From the NCBI GenBank assembly GCA_030867875.1, contig JAOWCC010000019.1, positions 103,031,006 through 103,095,005 of the forward strand: 64,000 nt of DNA, written 5' to 3'. The position numbers and the translations under genes were made by a program. The stretch is from Actinernus sp. WN-2022 (lineage: Eukaryota; Cnidaria; Anthozoa; Actiniaria; Actinernidae). Shown in pieces: positions 46,831 to 58,573 of this stretch. A model generated the notes under the pieces. That model was not told the origin of the DNA, did not search any database, and was given only the letters and a program-made list of their open reading frames with translations. The number at the start of each line of letters is the position of its first letter. Position 1 is the first letter of the stretch.

Positions 46831-46959
46831 TATGCCATCTAAATCTGCCATAAACATTGGGGTCGTGTTTGACACTTGCTCTCTCTCTATGGAGGATCAA
46901 GGTAACGACATGTGTAAAAGTGTAAAAGTGCTTTTTTCCATATCCGAAACATTGCTTGC

Positions 46960-47396
46960 ATCAGGAAATGTATTTCGTTTGATACTTCTAGGATCTTAAT
47001 CCATGCATTTATTACCTCGCTCCAAATTGAATTCCCTGTTATATGGACTTCCAAACAATATCATTCAAAGACTTCAGTATGTACAGAACTCTGCGGCTGC
47101 TCACCTATTCCAGAAAGCACGAACATATAACTCCAGTACAATATAGAATTATTTTTAGGTTTTTAGGACTGACTTTTAAGTCTCTTAACAGTGCTGCTCC
47201 ATATTATTTATTGGAACTTTTAGTACCATTTTGTCATGCACGGCCGCTACGCTCGGCAAGTCAGTCATTTTGGTTTAAAATTATTTTTAACATTTTTACT
47301 AAGTTAGTTTTTAATACTTGTCGTATTGTAAAGCGCTATTGAACTTTAGGAAATAGCGCTATATCAATTGATTATTATTATTATTATTACTTCAAA
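46960..47396 (+). pseudogene. CR1/L2-like LINE 3' end
   Basis: Degraded RILIHAFITS, then RKHEHITPVQYRIIFRFLGLTFKSLNSAAPYYL. The 3' tail GCGCTATATCAATTGATTATT with ATT repeats is the characteristic end of CR1/L2-type elements. Confidence 0.8.
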
Positions 47397-47397
47397 C

Positions 47398-47835
47398 CTG
47401 GTCAGTCCATATCGATCACTTAGTGGTGATGACGTAACGATGACGTCATCGGTCACGTGATTTTAAGTACATGCCCATATCTACCTCATATCTAATGCCG
47501 GACAGTTCAAACTTGGCCAGACATGGAAGTGGGTTCCCACAAATCACTTAGTGTTGATGACGTAACGATGACGTTATAGGTCACGTGATTTGAAGTACAT
47601 GCCCATGTCTCCCTCATTTCTAATGCCAGCTGGCTCAAACCTGGACAGACATGGAAGTGGGTTGCTATCCATCAGTTAGAGGTAACGATGACGTCATCGA
47701 TTACGTGATTTTAAGTACATGCCAATATCTCCGTCATTTCTAATGCCAGACAGTTCAAACTTGGACAGGTATGGTATTTTTCCACTATTCACTTAGTGGT
47801 GATGACGTAACGATGAAGTCATCGGTCACTGACCA
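47398..47835. repeat. Minisatellite, four units of about 120 bp, with CRE and E-box motifs
   Basis: Each unit contains GATGACGT(C/A)A-type motifs, most also CACGTGATT or ACGTGATT, a TTTAAGTACATGCC stretch and TCTAATGCC. Spacing is 120-128 bp. Confidence 0.85.
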
Positions 47836-47989
47836 ATCCACGAGTTGCCCTTAGGGGCCCTATGTTTTTTGTTATTAATCCACCAAGGTAAGTTGCTCAT
47901 TTAGTAGCGGAGCGACTATGATATTATTGAGAAAATTGGAGGGACCACAGACGAAATGATAAAAAACCGGATCTCCTCGGGTGTAGGGA

Positions 47990-48240
47990 TCTGATCAGCA
48001 ATATATATATAAATAGACAAGAAAGGAAAGGCTGATTCAACGGTAGAGAGTGTTTCTTCCAATATTTCGATCGGCACGGCCGATCTTCTTCGGGGAAAGA
48101 GGCTTACAATGTATCTAATAAACTAGAACCTTTACGAAATAATACATGAATTATAAATTGCACAATCTTATGACAAAACATATATAGACCAATGAAAAGA
48201 AGGTGGAGAGTGACATATAATATGATATTATTGGTAGTTT
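47990..48240. mobile_element. Possible Penelope-like or other retroelement fragment
   Basis: GGTAGAGAGTGTTTCTTCCA followed by ATATTTCGATCGGCACGGCC and GATCTTCTTCGGGG resembles sequences I associate with Penelope-like elements of invertebrates. No coding motif is present, so the call is weak. Confidence 0.25.
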
Positions 48241-48489
48241 TCATCGTCATGACCCTCGATCGCAAAATTGGTTGGCATTGATAAAATCAAATAAAACGTC
48301 TTGTCCTTGTAGAACTACAAAAATACACTTAGAACCCACATTTTGGAAAATTAGATTACTCCCTAACGGAGCTGTGGGCCAATGAAAGTACGACAATTTT
48401 ACGATAGAACTTTGTATGCGACCGCTATCTTGGTGTCCCTCTTTGGAACACCAACGTGGCGGCCATAAAACAGCAATAATTCCCATCAA

Positions 48490-49190
48490 AATAATTTGGT
48501 CAAATCCTAAAATGGATTTGTGATGAAAGATTTTTCGGATCTGCGGTTTTCAAAGGAACGCAAAATCCAGAAAGAGTTTATTACCATGACAACAACACAA
48601 GTCATACAAACACGGCGAAACAAACACGGTAGCCGCCAAGCGGCACACAGCGGTCAAACGTCTGCGCATGCGTCAAAAGGCTTGCCACAACAACATTCCA
48701 AAACAAATTCAAAGCGAGCCGGCGGCCGTCACTGTTCACACCTTGATAACTTTTTTGGTAAATTACGCAAAAATTTGGTAAACTCACAGTTTGAAGTTTG
48801 TTCAATTTCCCGTCGACTGTGAAAATAAAAACCTTAACTTTTGGGGGTAGAAGTTCACTGTAATATGTTTTAAGGTAAATTTTGCGCGGGAAATTCGCGC
48901 GGCCGCCCACCAGACTGACCGTAATACGCACGCGCAGACGTTTGACCGCTGTGTGGCCAAGCGGAACCTTTTGAATACCGCTGGCCATCTGTATTATTTT
49001 CGAATCCTTTCCCAATGGAACGCTTGGATTACAAAACCAAAGAATCCGGAGTGGATTTAATCCTTTGAATCCTTACTCAGATTGGATTCGAGGGATTAGA
49101 AATCCATTTTCGGATTTGTCCAAAGGAACCAAAAATCCGTTTTAGGATTCGGAATCCAATTTGGGTTCGACCAAAGAAACTCACCCTGGC
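48490..49190. mobile_element. Nested inverted-repeat element, GGATT-rich ends
   Basis: An inner palindrome pairs GCGGCACACAGCGGTCAAAC with GTTTGACCGCTGTGTGGCCA. The outer parts on both sides carry repeated AAATCC or GGATTC motifs (for example 49020-49170). Open frames on both strands here follow from this structure and have no motif. Confidence 0.6.
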
Positions 49191-49199
49191 AGTTAGTCA

Positions 49200-50600
49200 C
49201 TTCAAAACTCTTTGAATGCAACTATATATCTACACATGCTGGGTCGCTCTGTCATAACATTCATTTTTGTTATTTTATTATCGATCTCACTTCTAGTTTA
49301 AACTTGTTTTCACTTCAGTGCAAACCAATAATATTTTATTCCATAGTATTTCCTAGGATAATGACCATGAACCCAGGTATTAAGCAATGATTCACGATCA
49401 GATAAGAAGTAAAGCACAATAGAATAGACTGGTGCAATGAGCATTTCTGCACATACGATTTTGCTTGAATATGCCTGAAGTGCTGTCTGATATGTCCACA
49501 GTCAAAGTTACCAGCGAACACTGTAGGAATGTGTATGCTGCTGGTCATTTCTACTGTGAAAATGAAAACACCATCTAGCCAATGGGAAGGGAGAAAACAA
49601 AATATATTTGAATCACAAATTTGATAACATTCCGCAAAAAAAAGCGAATTTCTTCAAAATCAAACCAGTAGTTTGATCAAAAATAAATTTAAACTTCGAA
49701 AATTATCTAATTAAAGTTCTTTAATTCGATGATCTTCTAATGAAATTACGAGAAAGAGGAATTCCTTGCCGTTCAGCCCTTTAACTTCCTTCTTATCCGG
49801 AGCATTACTTTAAAGTTATAATATCGGAAATAGCGTAATTTGCATTGTGTTTCTATTCGTAGTCATTATTCTATTCGTAGTCATTATCAGCGTACCATCT
49901 TCTGTTTAAGATGCTAATCAAGTATGTCTATGTCAAACTCCCACACACACTTCCGTTACATTATAGTTAGCAACGCTCAGTTGGCGATAGTGCTTTGTAA
50001 CTTGTCAGTTGAATTGAAGCCTTCTTTCAATTCAGTAAACATTTTCTGACAACCTTGTTAGAGTTGAAGCGAAGGACTGCGCTAAATACCAAAATTCCGA
50101 GAATTAAAACTACAGAATGAATTTGCTGATGCACTTAATTCACAAAATAATAAAATTAATTAAGCGGCTTCCCGATAATTAACTTGCTGTATCACAAACA
50201 TCACTCGTCTTTTAAGTGATTATTTTAAGTGATCAAGCATTAATAATTCATGAAGCAAAAACAAAGGAAATGACTATTTAACGAGTGGTTATGAATGCGA
50301 TATACTAAGATATCATATGGGTCTCATTTCCAAAATAAGTCGTATTTCAAAAATAAGTCGTATTGCCAAAATAACTCAAAACATGACTCTCTACATTTAG
50401 AAGTTTCATAAGGCTGATACAGAATTCGTGTCCGTGGCTTTATCAGTTGGATTTAGAAACTCTTGCTTTCAGCTCGAGTTGGTAAATCCGATAAAGCACG
50501 GCCATGTTGGCTACAAACAATAGGTTTAGCAAGGTCAGCCTCGAAGTGAGCAGTTTCAAAACGAGTTTAGACTAGAAAGAACACAGGTTTTTATTCTACT
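49200..50600. other. Upstream region of the receptor gene
   Basis: No gene found. Short direct repeats of CAAAATAAGTCGTATT occur near 50330-50370. The receptor promoter presumably lies in or near this region, but no core element was convincing. Confidence 0.4.
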
Positions 50601-51013
50601 GGGACTCAACATGGGTGCAATAAATCGTGCCACAAACCAGTACGACAACGTTGACATAAACACGTTTTGGGTTTTTGAATTAAGTCAGGACATAGCGCCT
50701 CGGGAAAGATTGTCCGTCGAGATGGACGAAATGACTTCCTGGTGCCACGTGAACGGGTTTCCTAATTGGTCGAAATTAAACGATTACGGAAACTGTTGGG
50801 GTGACAGGTCGCGTGCGTAGTGCCGATTAGGTTTGACAACAACTGAAAGATTAACTAAACATACAATAACAACCTCGTGTAGGCAAAAGCCCGGGCAAAA
50901 GCAAACTCCTCATATGAGATACAGGGACTTGAATAAGTCGTTTCAGCGCGAGATCTTCAACACGTACCACTTGGAAATCAAGACTTCTTCAAATACCTCA
51001 ATACAGTATTATA

Positions 51014-52519
51014 ATGCTGCCGCTAAATAATTCCATTCACAATACGACACGGCAAGCTTTCGCTTGTCCATTCTACGTTGATTCTCCACTGGCAAAAACC
51101 ATGAAAACATTGGCCTATTGCATAATGCTTCTGCTTGCTTTGGGAGGAAATATTCTTCTTGTTAGCGTGGTATGGAGGCAGCGCAAACTACGCACGACAA
51201 CAAACTTTTTAATCTCGAACATGGCCGTGAGTGACCTTCTGGTCCCTGTGTTTGCCATGCCGAGGACAATTGTGGAAATTCATCAGGGGTATCGAAGATG
51301 GCTCGTAACTGGAATGTTTGGCTCGGTTCTGTGTAAAGTGGTTTACTTTTCGCAAGACGTGTCGACCGCGGTCTCGGTTCTTAGTTTGTCTTTTATTACA
51401 GTCGATCGCTTCTATGCTGTTGTTCGCCCTCAAAGATCAACCCCCATTAAAGGACGGGTACGATTCGTGATTCTCACAATATGGATTATCGCCATGCTAA
51501 TGCATACACCATATTTTTACACGTTCCAACTCGTTCAATTTGGAAGCGTTACGTATTGCTTCCTTTTATGGCCGAAGAACGTCAACTCGCTAGTCGCAAC
51601 GAAAGCGTTTTTCCTCACTCTCATTAGCCTTCTATATTTCATTCCTCTATGCCTGATTGTGATCCTGCAATGGATGATAGTGCGAAAACTACGCAGACAG
51701 CTTCTTCCAGCCTTTACATCTTCGTTTCGACATCGCAAACGCAGCAAGAGAAACAAAAACATAGTTCGCTTCACATTGGCTGTCATCGTAGTTTTCTTCT
51801 TGTGCTGGTCGCCAACTGTCATATTTTCGTTTATGGTTTTATTTGGTAAGCCAGGGGCATGTATACCAGAGCACTTTCGCTTCGCATCTCAGTTCCTCCT
51901 TCAGTCAAACAGCGCCATTAACTTCTGTATTTATTTTATTTTCAATGAGTGGTATCGAGGGATATTTCGGAGAATATTCTGTGAGCGCAATGTGTTTTTA
52001 AAAGTCTTGAGAAGAGCTGCGAGCGCTCGGATAGAAAGTGGGCGGAGAACAGGCCGACCGTCACCGTCTGTTGTTGATACGTTGGGTGACGACAGTTTGA
52101 CTACAGAAACAAATGGTCGAATAATGTTGAGGAAAATTCGATCTACATCTTATGATACGGAGTTAAGCAGTGAAGTCACGCAAGAAATAAGCAATAATCG
52201 TCACGCCACATGTTCTGATTCACCGACAAGCCTGATGCAGCTGAAACTTAAAAGAAGGATGAATGATACACTGGAAAATAAGTGCTCAGACTGTAATGGC
52301 ACGAAATATTTTGTCACGTGTAACGCCACTTCTGGGATTGATGAGGATCATGCAAACTTTAACGTCACGCCAGATACCGGTGTCACGCACACCATAGCGC
52401 ACCGTCTGGGCTCTCAAACAACTGAGGATACGATAGACATTTTAGAAGAAACGATGAATAAATCTAAAGGAAAAGAGACAGTAGTTCGTGATGAAATTGA
52501 CTTCGAAAAATCAACGTAG
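51014..52519 (+). CDS. Class A (rhodopsin family) G protein-coupled receptor, intronless, orphan
   Basis: 501 residues, seven hydrophobic segments between about 31 and 310. Landmarks: N46 in GGN (TM1), D74 in NMAVSDLL (TM2), C107 and C182 for the extracellular disulfide, DRF at 131-133 in place of DRY, CWSP at 264-267 (TM6), and NFCIY at 303-307 in place of NPxxY. N-terminal N-glycosylation sites are near N5 and N10. Intracellular loop 3 is short and very basic. The C-terminal tail of about 180 residues is long, Ser/Thr/Asp-rich and unusual. By overall look it falls among peptide or amine receptor-like cnidarian orphans; ligand unknown. The start follows an in-frame-free leader with an A-rich context. 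The whole frame is free of stops, so this is likely a working single-exon gene at the plasma membrane. Confidence 0.85.
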   Translation: MLPLNNSIHNTTRQAFACPFYVDSPLAKTMKTLAYCIMLLLALGGNILLVSVVWRQRKLRTTTNFLISNMAVSDLLVPVFAMPRTIVEIHQGYRRWLVTGMFGSVLCKVVYFSQDVSTAVSVLSLSFITVDRFYAVVRPQRSTPIKGRVRFVILTIWIIAMLMHTPYFYTFQLVQFGSVTYCFLLWPKNVNSLVATKAFFLTLISLLYFIPLCLIVILQWMIVRKLRRQLLPAFTSSFRHRKRSKRNKNIVRFTLAVIVVFFLCWSPTVIFSFMVLFGKPGACIPEHFRFASQFLLQSNSAINFCIYFIFNEWYRGIFRRIFCERNVFLKVLRRAASARIESGRRTGRPSPSVVDTLGDDSLTTETNGRIMLRKIRSTSYDTELSSEVTQEISNNRHATCSDSPTSLMQLKLKRRMNDTLENKCSDCNGTKYFVTCNATSGIDEDHANFNVTPDTGVTHTIAHRLGSQTTEDTIDILEETMNKSKGKETVVRDEIDFEKST

Positions 52520-52841
52520 TGAGGGCGATGTCATGCAAAATATCAACCATCATGCAATCCTTCCTGACTCCAGTAACAAGCATATACAAGAAAACGTTAA
52601 CACATCGTGTCAGTCTGAGGAAAATACATTGGATATTGCTCTAACACCAGATGACGTCAGACCAGATAATGTCGCGTCAGATGACGCCATATCACAGGAT
52701 GTTAAATTTGGTTCAATGATTATTGTCAAAACGATCAAAACTCTTTCGCGGGTTAATGAGGGTTTTATTGATGAAGATGACTCATTAGAAAAGTTACACA
52801 AATCTAACGACTGTAATATTGTCGAAGACGACAAAAGTTAA
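52488..52841 (+). other. Overlapping +1 frame after the receptor stop
   Basis: 117 codons open from an ATG inside the receptor tail. It has similar acidic, Ser/Asp/Asn-rich composition (ALTPDDVRPDNVASDDAISQ; FIDEDDSLEKLHKS). It may be a lost part of the tail separated by a frame change, or chance. Confidence 0.3.
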
Positions 52842-52849
52842 GATAGCAA

Positions 52850-53900
52850 TTACATACAATATAGTATAAGTCGACATCAAAACAAATACTGTTATGAAGC
52901 ATGCGTATATAGAATAATAGCGTAGGTAAGACTGGCAGTTGGACTTCACTGTTTTTAAGGTAGACTGGTACGTTTTTTGATATCAATTTGTTTGGTCACG
53001 CAACGGAATATGGGGAAAATGTAACAATTATTCATGTTTAGAAATATTGTATTAACCTTAGAGCAGAATTCATGAGTGAGACAGAAATACGGCACGCCCA
53101 TAGCCTTACCGTGACCGTACCGTGCCGTAACTCTGTAATTTGATTGGCAGTCCCAAGGACCAAACAATAGGGAAGCAATTTCAGTGTCACGGCATGTCTT
53201 AACAATACGGTAACCGTGCTGTGAGTCATTGCCGTAACTTGCTCTGCCAAACACTGCTAATATATTTCAATTGAAGTGGAAATGAAGAAAACTCTGGTAA
53301 TATAGCCAACAAACTTTTAAATTATTTGATTCTCGCACTGAGACATGCTCATACATAAATACGTAGTCGTGTCGTGTTGTATTGTGTCAATAGTGTATCC
53401 ACAGTATCATTACCACGCGAAAGAGGTAGGTACTCATATAGTATTGTGGGAGGTCACTAAACAACAGATAAATATAATGCTTCTAGTAATGGTCCTGTGG
53501 ACTAATACAAACCCTACGCCTACATTTTAAAAAACCCTAACCGTCAACAACGGGTTCAATGCTATATGTGTACGTTACACGAAGTACCTCGGCGTGAAAG
53601 CAGTGACCACTGCGCGCTCATCAGAGACCGGGAATACTGTACATGTGGGCACGAGATTGGGGACCTCGTGCAATTCGCAAAACTGAGTGTAATGTAATTT
53701 GCATAGATAAAAAAAAAATTGTATAAAATTTGACAGTTTCCTGGAAGAGCAGTTGACTGTTTATAGTATGTTGCTTCGTAGTATTATAACAATTTGTTCC
53801 AAAAGTTATCAGCATTTAACTGGGTGCCTCGCGGGTATTGTGACAGCCGACTTGGCATCATAACGATTCGCACTTTTCCATGGGACGTTTTTGGCCGTGG
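52850..53900. other. Intergenic, nothing recognised
   Basis: A local cluster of CCGTGCCGTAA and GTACCGT motifs near 53110-53240 forms short imperfect inverted repeats. No gene supported. Confidence 0.45.
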
Positions 53901-53920
53901 CTTCAGTTTGTTGCGAACTT

Positions 53921-54289
53921 CAGTTTTTGACCCATTTATATGAATCATTCGCGAATTAGGTAAGTCTCGGTTTACACTAGATAGCTGCAGCTAACTTCCT
54001 TTCGTATAAATGGCCCTAATGTTGCAAAAACATGCGTTGCGGAAGCAGAACAGAAAATATTTGATGGGTTATAAACCGTAATACCAAAACCCCTGGCCGA
54101 GCCTGTTCTGCTTCCGAAACGCATGTTTCGCGCGCGCGAAAGCGAGGAAACATTTGGCGAAACACTGAAATGTACAATATAAATGTTTCCGCAACATTTA
54201 GTATACGAGAGGAAGTTAGCTGCAGCTATCTAGTGTAAGCCGCCGCTTACCTAATTCGCGAACGATTCGTATAAATGGGTCAAAAACTG
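53921..54289. mobile_element. Palindromic MITE with about 95-bp terminal repeats
   Basis: CAGTTTTTGACCCATTTATA and its inverse form the ends. The arms also share TTCGCGAATTAGGTAAG and TAGATAGCTGCAGCTAACTT. The interior contains a second palindrome (GCGTTGCGGAAGCAGAACAG with CTGTTCTGCTTCCGAAACGC). The flanks (TGCGAACT and TGCGCGAC) may be a decayed 8-bp duplication. Confidence 0.85.
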
Positions 54290-54682
54290 TGCGCGACTAA
54301 CTCCTCATAACCTCATAACTGAATAGCACATGTTTTGTGAACTCCGCGGCTTAGATAAGCAAGAAGTGTAAGAAGTGTCACTTTTTTGAAATCTTTTATC
54401 CTTGTGTTCAAGAAGCGAACAAATAATTACGTCTCTGCTTTCTTCGGTACAGTATCCACTATAGTAATACTTGTCGGCGGATAGCCAGCTTCAATACGAA
54501 TCTATTTGTATACGCTCATAGGGGTGTATAAATACGCTAACTTACTGTGAGCTTCGAGGATCAGATAATGTCCAAGGACAAATATCAGGGCATATTTCGA
54601 CGCCACGATGTAGGTTATTGTTGTTATCATCCTTCAAATATTTTCTTTGACGCGCGCTTATACGCTCACAGGGGGTGTATTC

Positions 54683-55125
54683 GCTGATATTTCCGGCTAG
54701 CGGAGAGAAAATATCGGGTCACGTGACGCATTCAACCAATCACGCGCGAGAGAAAATATTTGATGTATTATTATGGCTGATATTTGTCGTCTGGCGGAGA
54801 GAAAATATCGGGTCACGTGACGCATTCAACCAATCACGCGCGAGAGAAAATATTTGATGTATTATTATGGCTGATATTTGTCGTCTGGCGGAGAGAAAAT
54901 ATCGGGTCACGTGACGCATTCAACCAATCACGCGCGAGAGAAAATATTTGATGTATTATTATGGCTGATATTTGTCGTCTGGCGGAGAGAAAATATCGGG
55001 TCACGTGACGCATTCAACCAATCACGCGCGAGAGAAAATATTTGATGTATTATTATGGCTGATATTTGTCGTCTGGCGGAGAGAAAATATCGGGTCACGT
55101 GACGCATTCAACCAATCACGCGCGA
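54683..55125. repeat. 94-bp tandem repeat, five units
   Basis: Unit starts at 54683, 54776, 54870, 54964 and 55058. Units 2-4 look identical. Each holds GGTCACGTGACGC (E-box), CCAATCACGCGCG (CCAAT) and a GAGAGAAAATAT direct repeat. Open frames across it are by-products of the repetition. Confidence 0.95.
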
Positions 55126-55139
55126 GCTTCGCTCTCGGG

Positions 55140-55985
55140 AACTGTTCTCTTCTCGGAACAAATCATATCCGCGGACGCCACAAATAAGTTATAATTTTTA
55201 TATTTATATTGAAATACTATGATGGATATTTAGTATATTTAAATGTTGGGATTTTCTGGTAACTATAAAGTATACGCTGGAACCTGGTATATACGGCAAG
55301 AGTTTGACATATGATTTGAATGTCACATTTTAGGGTGGTTGGGTGTAAATTAGTTTTGTCTGATGTTGTTTTCGGCTTTGAATAGATGGACTAACGACTC
55401 ATAATTGCGCACTATTGTGTTTTCTTTGTGCTGAAGGTGTGGCTGTTACTCCTTGGTATGCATGACGTACGATACGGGGGAAAGCACTGAATTGTGCCGA
55501 CACACAAATTACCTTTATCTCGAACTCGCTGAGTCACTGGGTAAGCGATTACTGGCTCAAAAAGTGAGCGCGAGAATCGAAGCGAGAGGCGAGGGGCTAA
55601 GGAGAACTTTGATAAAGTCTACTTTGAAGTTTGCCGGGTTTCTTAACCATTCCACTTTATTAACTATGGTTGAATGTATGCAAACATGGCCACTAGAGAA
55701 TATAAAAATAAAAAATCTAAATCCTTCTTTCCATGAAATAGTAATACACCCCTAAAAATTCAAAAATGATTTCTGTGTGTCACATCCAGTTCTCCGTTCT
55801 CTTCCTTACGGAGGAGAGACTTGGTTTTCACAGACTAGAGTGCATTGCAACGAGAGGAACATTTCCGATGGCTTTGTCGTCGTGCGAAGCTGAAAAGAAT
55901 ATTAGCATTTATTTAGTAACATTTACAATAAAAAAGACAAATCAAAGTAAAATACATCGAAAGAAGGCGAACGAGTAATATGATT
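55140..55985. other. Intergenic, nothing recognised
   Basis: A 100-residue plus-strand frame at 55453 has no motif or splice context, so I do not call it a gene. Confidence 0.4.
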
Positions 55986-55988
55986 ATG

Positions 55989-56295
55989 TAATAGGCCCTT
56001 TGCAGCTAACAAATCACGTGGTTGTACTGGAGAGCAAAAATATCTGACTTCATTTATTCAAAGGCCTTGTACGAGATCGGTGGTGGTATTAGCAAAATAT
56101 GTTTGTAAATGCTATTTTCCACCTCCAATCGATTGTCGATCTTTGTAAAACTGCGTTTTTAAAGATATCTTGCACTCCAGCATCCATGGCAATGCCTTTC
56201 CCATGGGGATCACGAGCTCAATTCATTCGTGAAGTATTATGAAGTATTATGTCAGCACGTGCATGCATGACTGTTAGCTGCAAAGGGACTATTGT
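55989..56295. mobile_element. MITE with CCCTTTGCAG ends, copy 1
   Basis: TAATAGGCCCTTTGCAGCTA at the left and TAGCTGCAAAGGGACTATTG at the right are inverse ends. Interior landmarks (GCTATTTTCCACCTCCAATC, CCATGGGGATCACGAGCTCA) recur at 63671-63935. A fragment is at 60460-60545. Confidence 0.85.
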
Positions 56296-56589
56296 TTCCA
56301 TAAATCACAAAAGAGGCCTAAGTTATAAATTTCTATTATTTGTTAGTTTAATGTGCCTCACCTTCTTCTCTCCTGCTGGGATCATCTTGAGCCTCTGTAT
56401 CTTCCTCTCCTACCAAAACTATTCAACAGGAAAACTTGAATCAAATATTTGATACGCATAACATTGTACTGTTATTCGAGTCATATATAATCAGCTGAAA
56501 TACACACTCACGACTTGACCAAGACATAAACCTGGTGTACACGACAAGCTTTGTCACGTATGTTGGGTGACCGCTGACCACTGGGCATC

Positions 56590-56790
56590 GTTCTTGCCGC
56601 TCTAGGGAGTCCGTCTGCCTGAGAATAGACAGTTTACGGTTCATGCGTAGTTATTCAAGTCTTGTTTCAACTGGCAGACCACCATTGTCTAGCATCTGCC
56701 CGCCCGCCAAATAATCAAATGATGTGTACTAACAACTGCGCATGAACCATAAACTAGTCTCTAGGGCAGTCTGGAGTCCCGGGTGGACGT
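56590..56790. repeat. Inverted repeat of about 55 bp arms
   Basis: CTCTAGGGAGTCCGTCTGCC with CAGTTTACGGTTCATGCGTA is mirrored by GCGCATGAACCATAAACTAG with TCTCTAGGGCAGTCTGGAGT. Confidence 0.65.
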
Positions 56791-56859
56791 GGTTTTCGGT
56801 GGGGGGATATCTCTGGTGTCATTGCGCTGGACGGTGGAGCTTTGTCTTGTGTTTTTATG

Positions 56860-57015
56860 TCAGACCTTCGGGTCTTCGATTCGTGTCAGACCTTCGGGTC
56901 TCAAATGTCTATTGCACCTGGCGTTAATCGCTTGGGCCCTGCAGGTGATTGGTGCACCTTGATGAGGGCCCAATCCTGGACCTTCGGGTCACAATATAAG
57001 CACGCCTTCGGGCTA
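56860..57015. repeat. Cluster of ACCTTCGGGT motifs
   Basis: The motif AGACCTTCGGGTCT and variants occur four times within 150 bp. Significance unknown. Confidence 0.6.
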
Positions 57016-57312
57016 AGGAGTGAGGTTCGATCCCTAAGCGAGTTTGGCGTCCTGGTGGACGGCTGCGTATATTTAATAGCATGGCATTGCCTATAGATAC
57101 GGGAGATGCCATGAACACAAAAATACAAACACTAGCGTAGTTAGTATCCTGTGTAATTTGATACACTAATAGAACTAACGACAATTTTGTATCGGGTTAC
57201 AAGGATATTCATGTGACTTAAATGCTGCGTTTAGATTGGTTAACACCCTTATGAATTATTAACGATTGTAAAGACTTTTTACATGGTTCTTTAAAGTATG
57301 TAAATGGTTCGA

Positions 57313-58541
57313 TTATTTCAGTATGGCACGGTTTACGTATGAGATGTGCAATAGACTTGGTTGCCAACACTGCCTTTTGTTACCTAGTTCTTTCTGTTTT
57401 CTATCGTCCATAGTCTCAAGTGTAGGTTTGTCTTTCGTCTCAGGTAGAAACCAGCAAGCGACTGCACCGATGAACGTCAGAGCTCCCATCAGAGAGAAAG
57501 GCAGTACGGCGTTAATACGAGTCATCTGCACCACGAACGGAGCTGAGGCGGCGCCGAAACGGCTAACAACTGATACCAATCCCATGCCACTATTCCTGAA
57601 ACACACACACAAATACTAAGCAATTTTTGGACGAGGTTGAGCAAAATGTATCTTTGTATGCCATCTTTGTACTTCAAAAAAGGTGGGAAGCGTGACGTCA
57701 TACATCCGGGAGATTACAATCTCATATTTATTTATTATTATGGGAGCCCGGATGGCGCAGTGGTTAAGCGCTTCGCCTCTCACCTCTGTGGCCCAGGTTC
57801 GATTCCCGGACGCGGCGCCATATGTGAGTTGAGTTTGTTGGTATCTCGCCATTGCTCCGAGGGTTTTTCTCCGGGTTCTCCGGTTTTCCTCCCTCCGCAA
57901 AAACCAACACGCTAAATTCCAATTCGATCTGTGGATTAGCCGGCACCTGGCTTTAACCAGCCCCCATGGTTGTTTCAGGTCTCGTTAGAAATTCAGATTT
58001 TTTTTAGCTCTTTGTTCTTATTCTCGATGTTATTTTATGGCATACCTGAAAAGTAGCTGGTGCGTCATTGCTGACTCCGTCTCGGCTCCGTCTGCATGAC
58101 GCACCTTATTCATAGCTAAGTGTTTTGACCACGTTAAATAAAGTTATTGTATTGTAATGATGTATTTTCCAATTTCCATATCTTACTCCAGCGAATGAGA
58201 GATGGATTCTACGAATGGGTTTAGACCAGTTGTAAAATACACTCGTCCATATAATAAGAGACCGTATTTCGGATAGTTACAGTCAAATGGCTTCCCGTCA
58301 CCATGGTAAATCCATTTTTCGAGCCGAGAACCCAATTGGCGAAGGTTTTGATTTGAGACATCGGGATCAGAACCTGATCAGAGCCTGAACACAGGAGTAC
58401 AAACAATAGGACTCAAGGACCCTTCTACTGAGGCCCGTCAGTGGACCTACGATATTACGTCCTTATCCGAGAAGACGTGAAGGTCTAACCATTTGCAGTT
58501 CGTGAACGAGATTGTTACACAAAGACAGCACCTTCTGCTCG

Positions 58542-58573
<32 letters not shown>

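Noticed and set aside
48247..49015. Overlapping frames of 80, 100 and 137 residues on both strands
   Set aside because: They lie inside a nested inverted-repeat element and show no domain, splice site or conserved partner.
50611..50820. 69-residue frame upstream of the receptor
   Set aside because: Could be an upstream open reading frame in the receptor leader, but there is no homology, and transcript start is unknown, so it is not called as a gene.
54675..55187. Frames with repeated REKIFDVLLWLIFVVWRREN
   Set aside because: By-product of the 94-bp tandem repeat. The period is not a multiple of three, so the frame survives only by chance.
56249..57184. Several frames of 60-90 residues around the ACCTTCGGGT cluster
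   Set aside because: They have no shared protein motif across frames, lie in repeat-rich sequence and are not supported by splice signals.
57743..57815. Possible functional tRNA gene
   Set aside because: Box A and B are good, but the acceptor stem does not pair and a SINE body with A/T tail follows.
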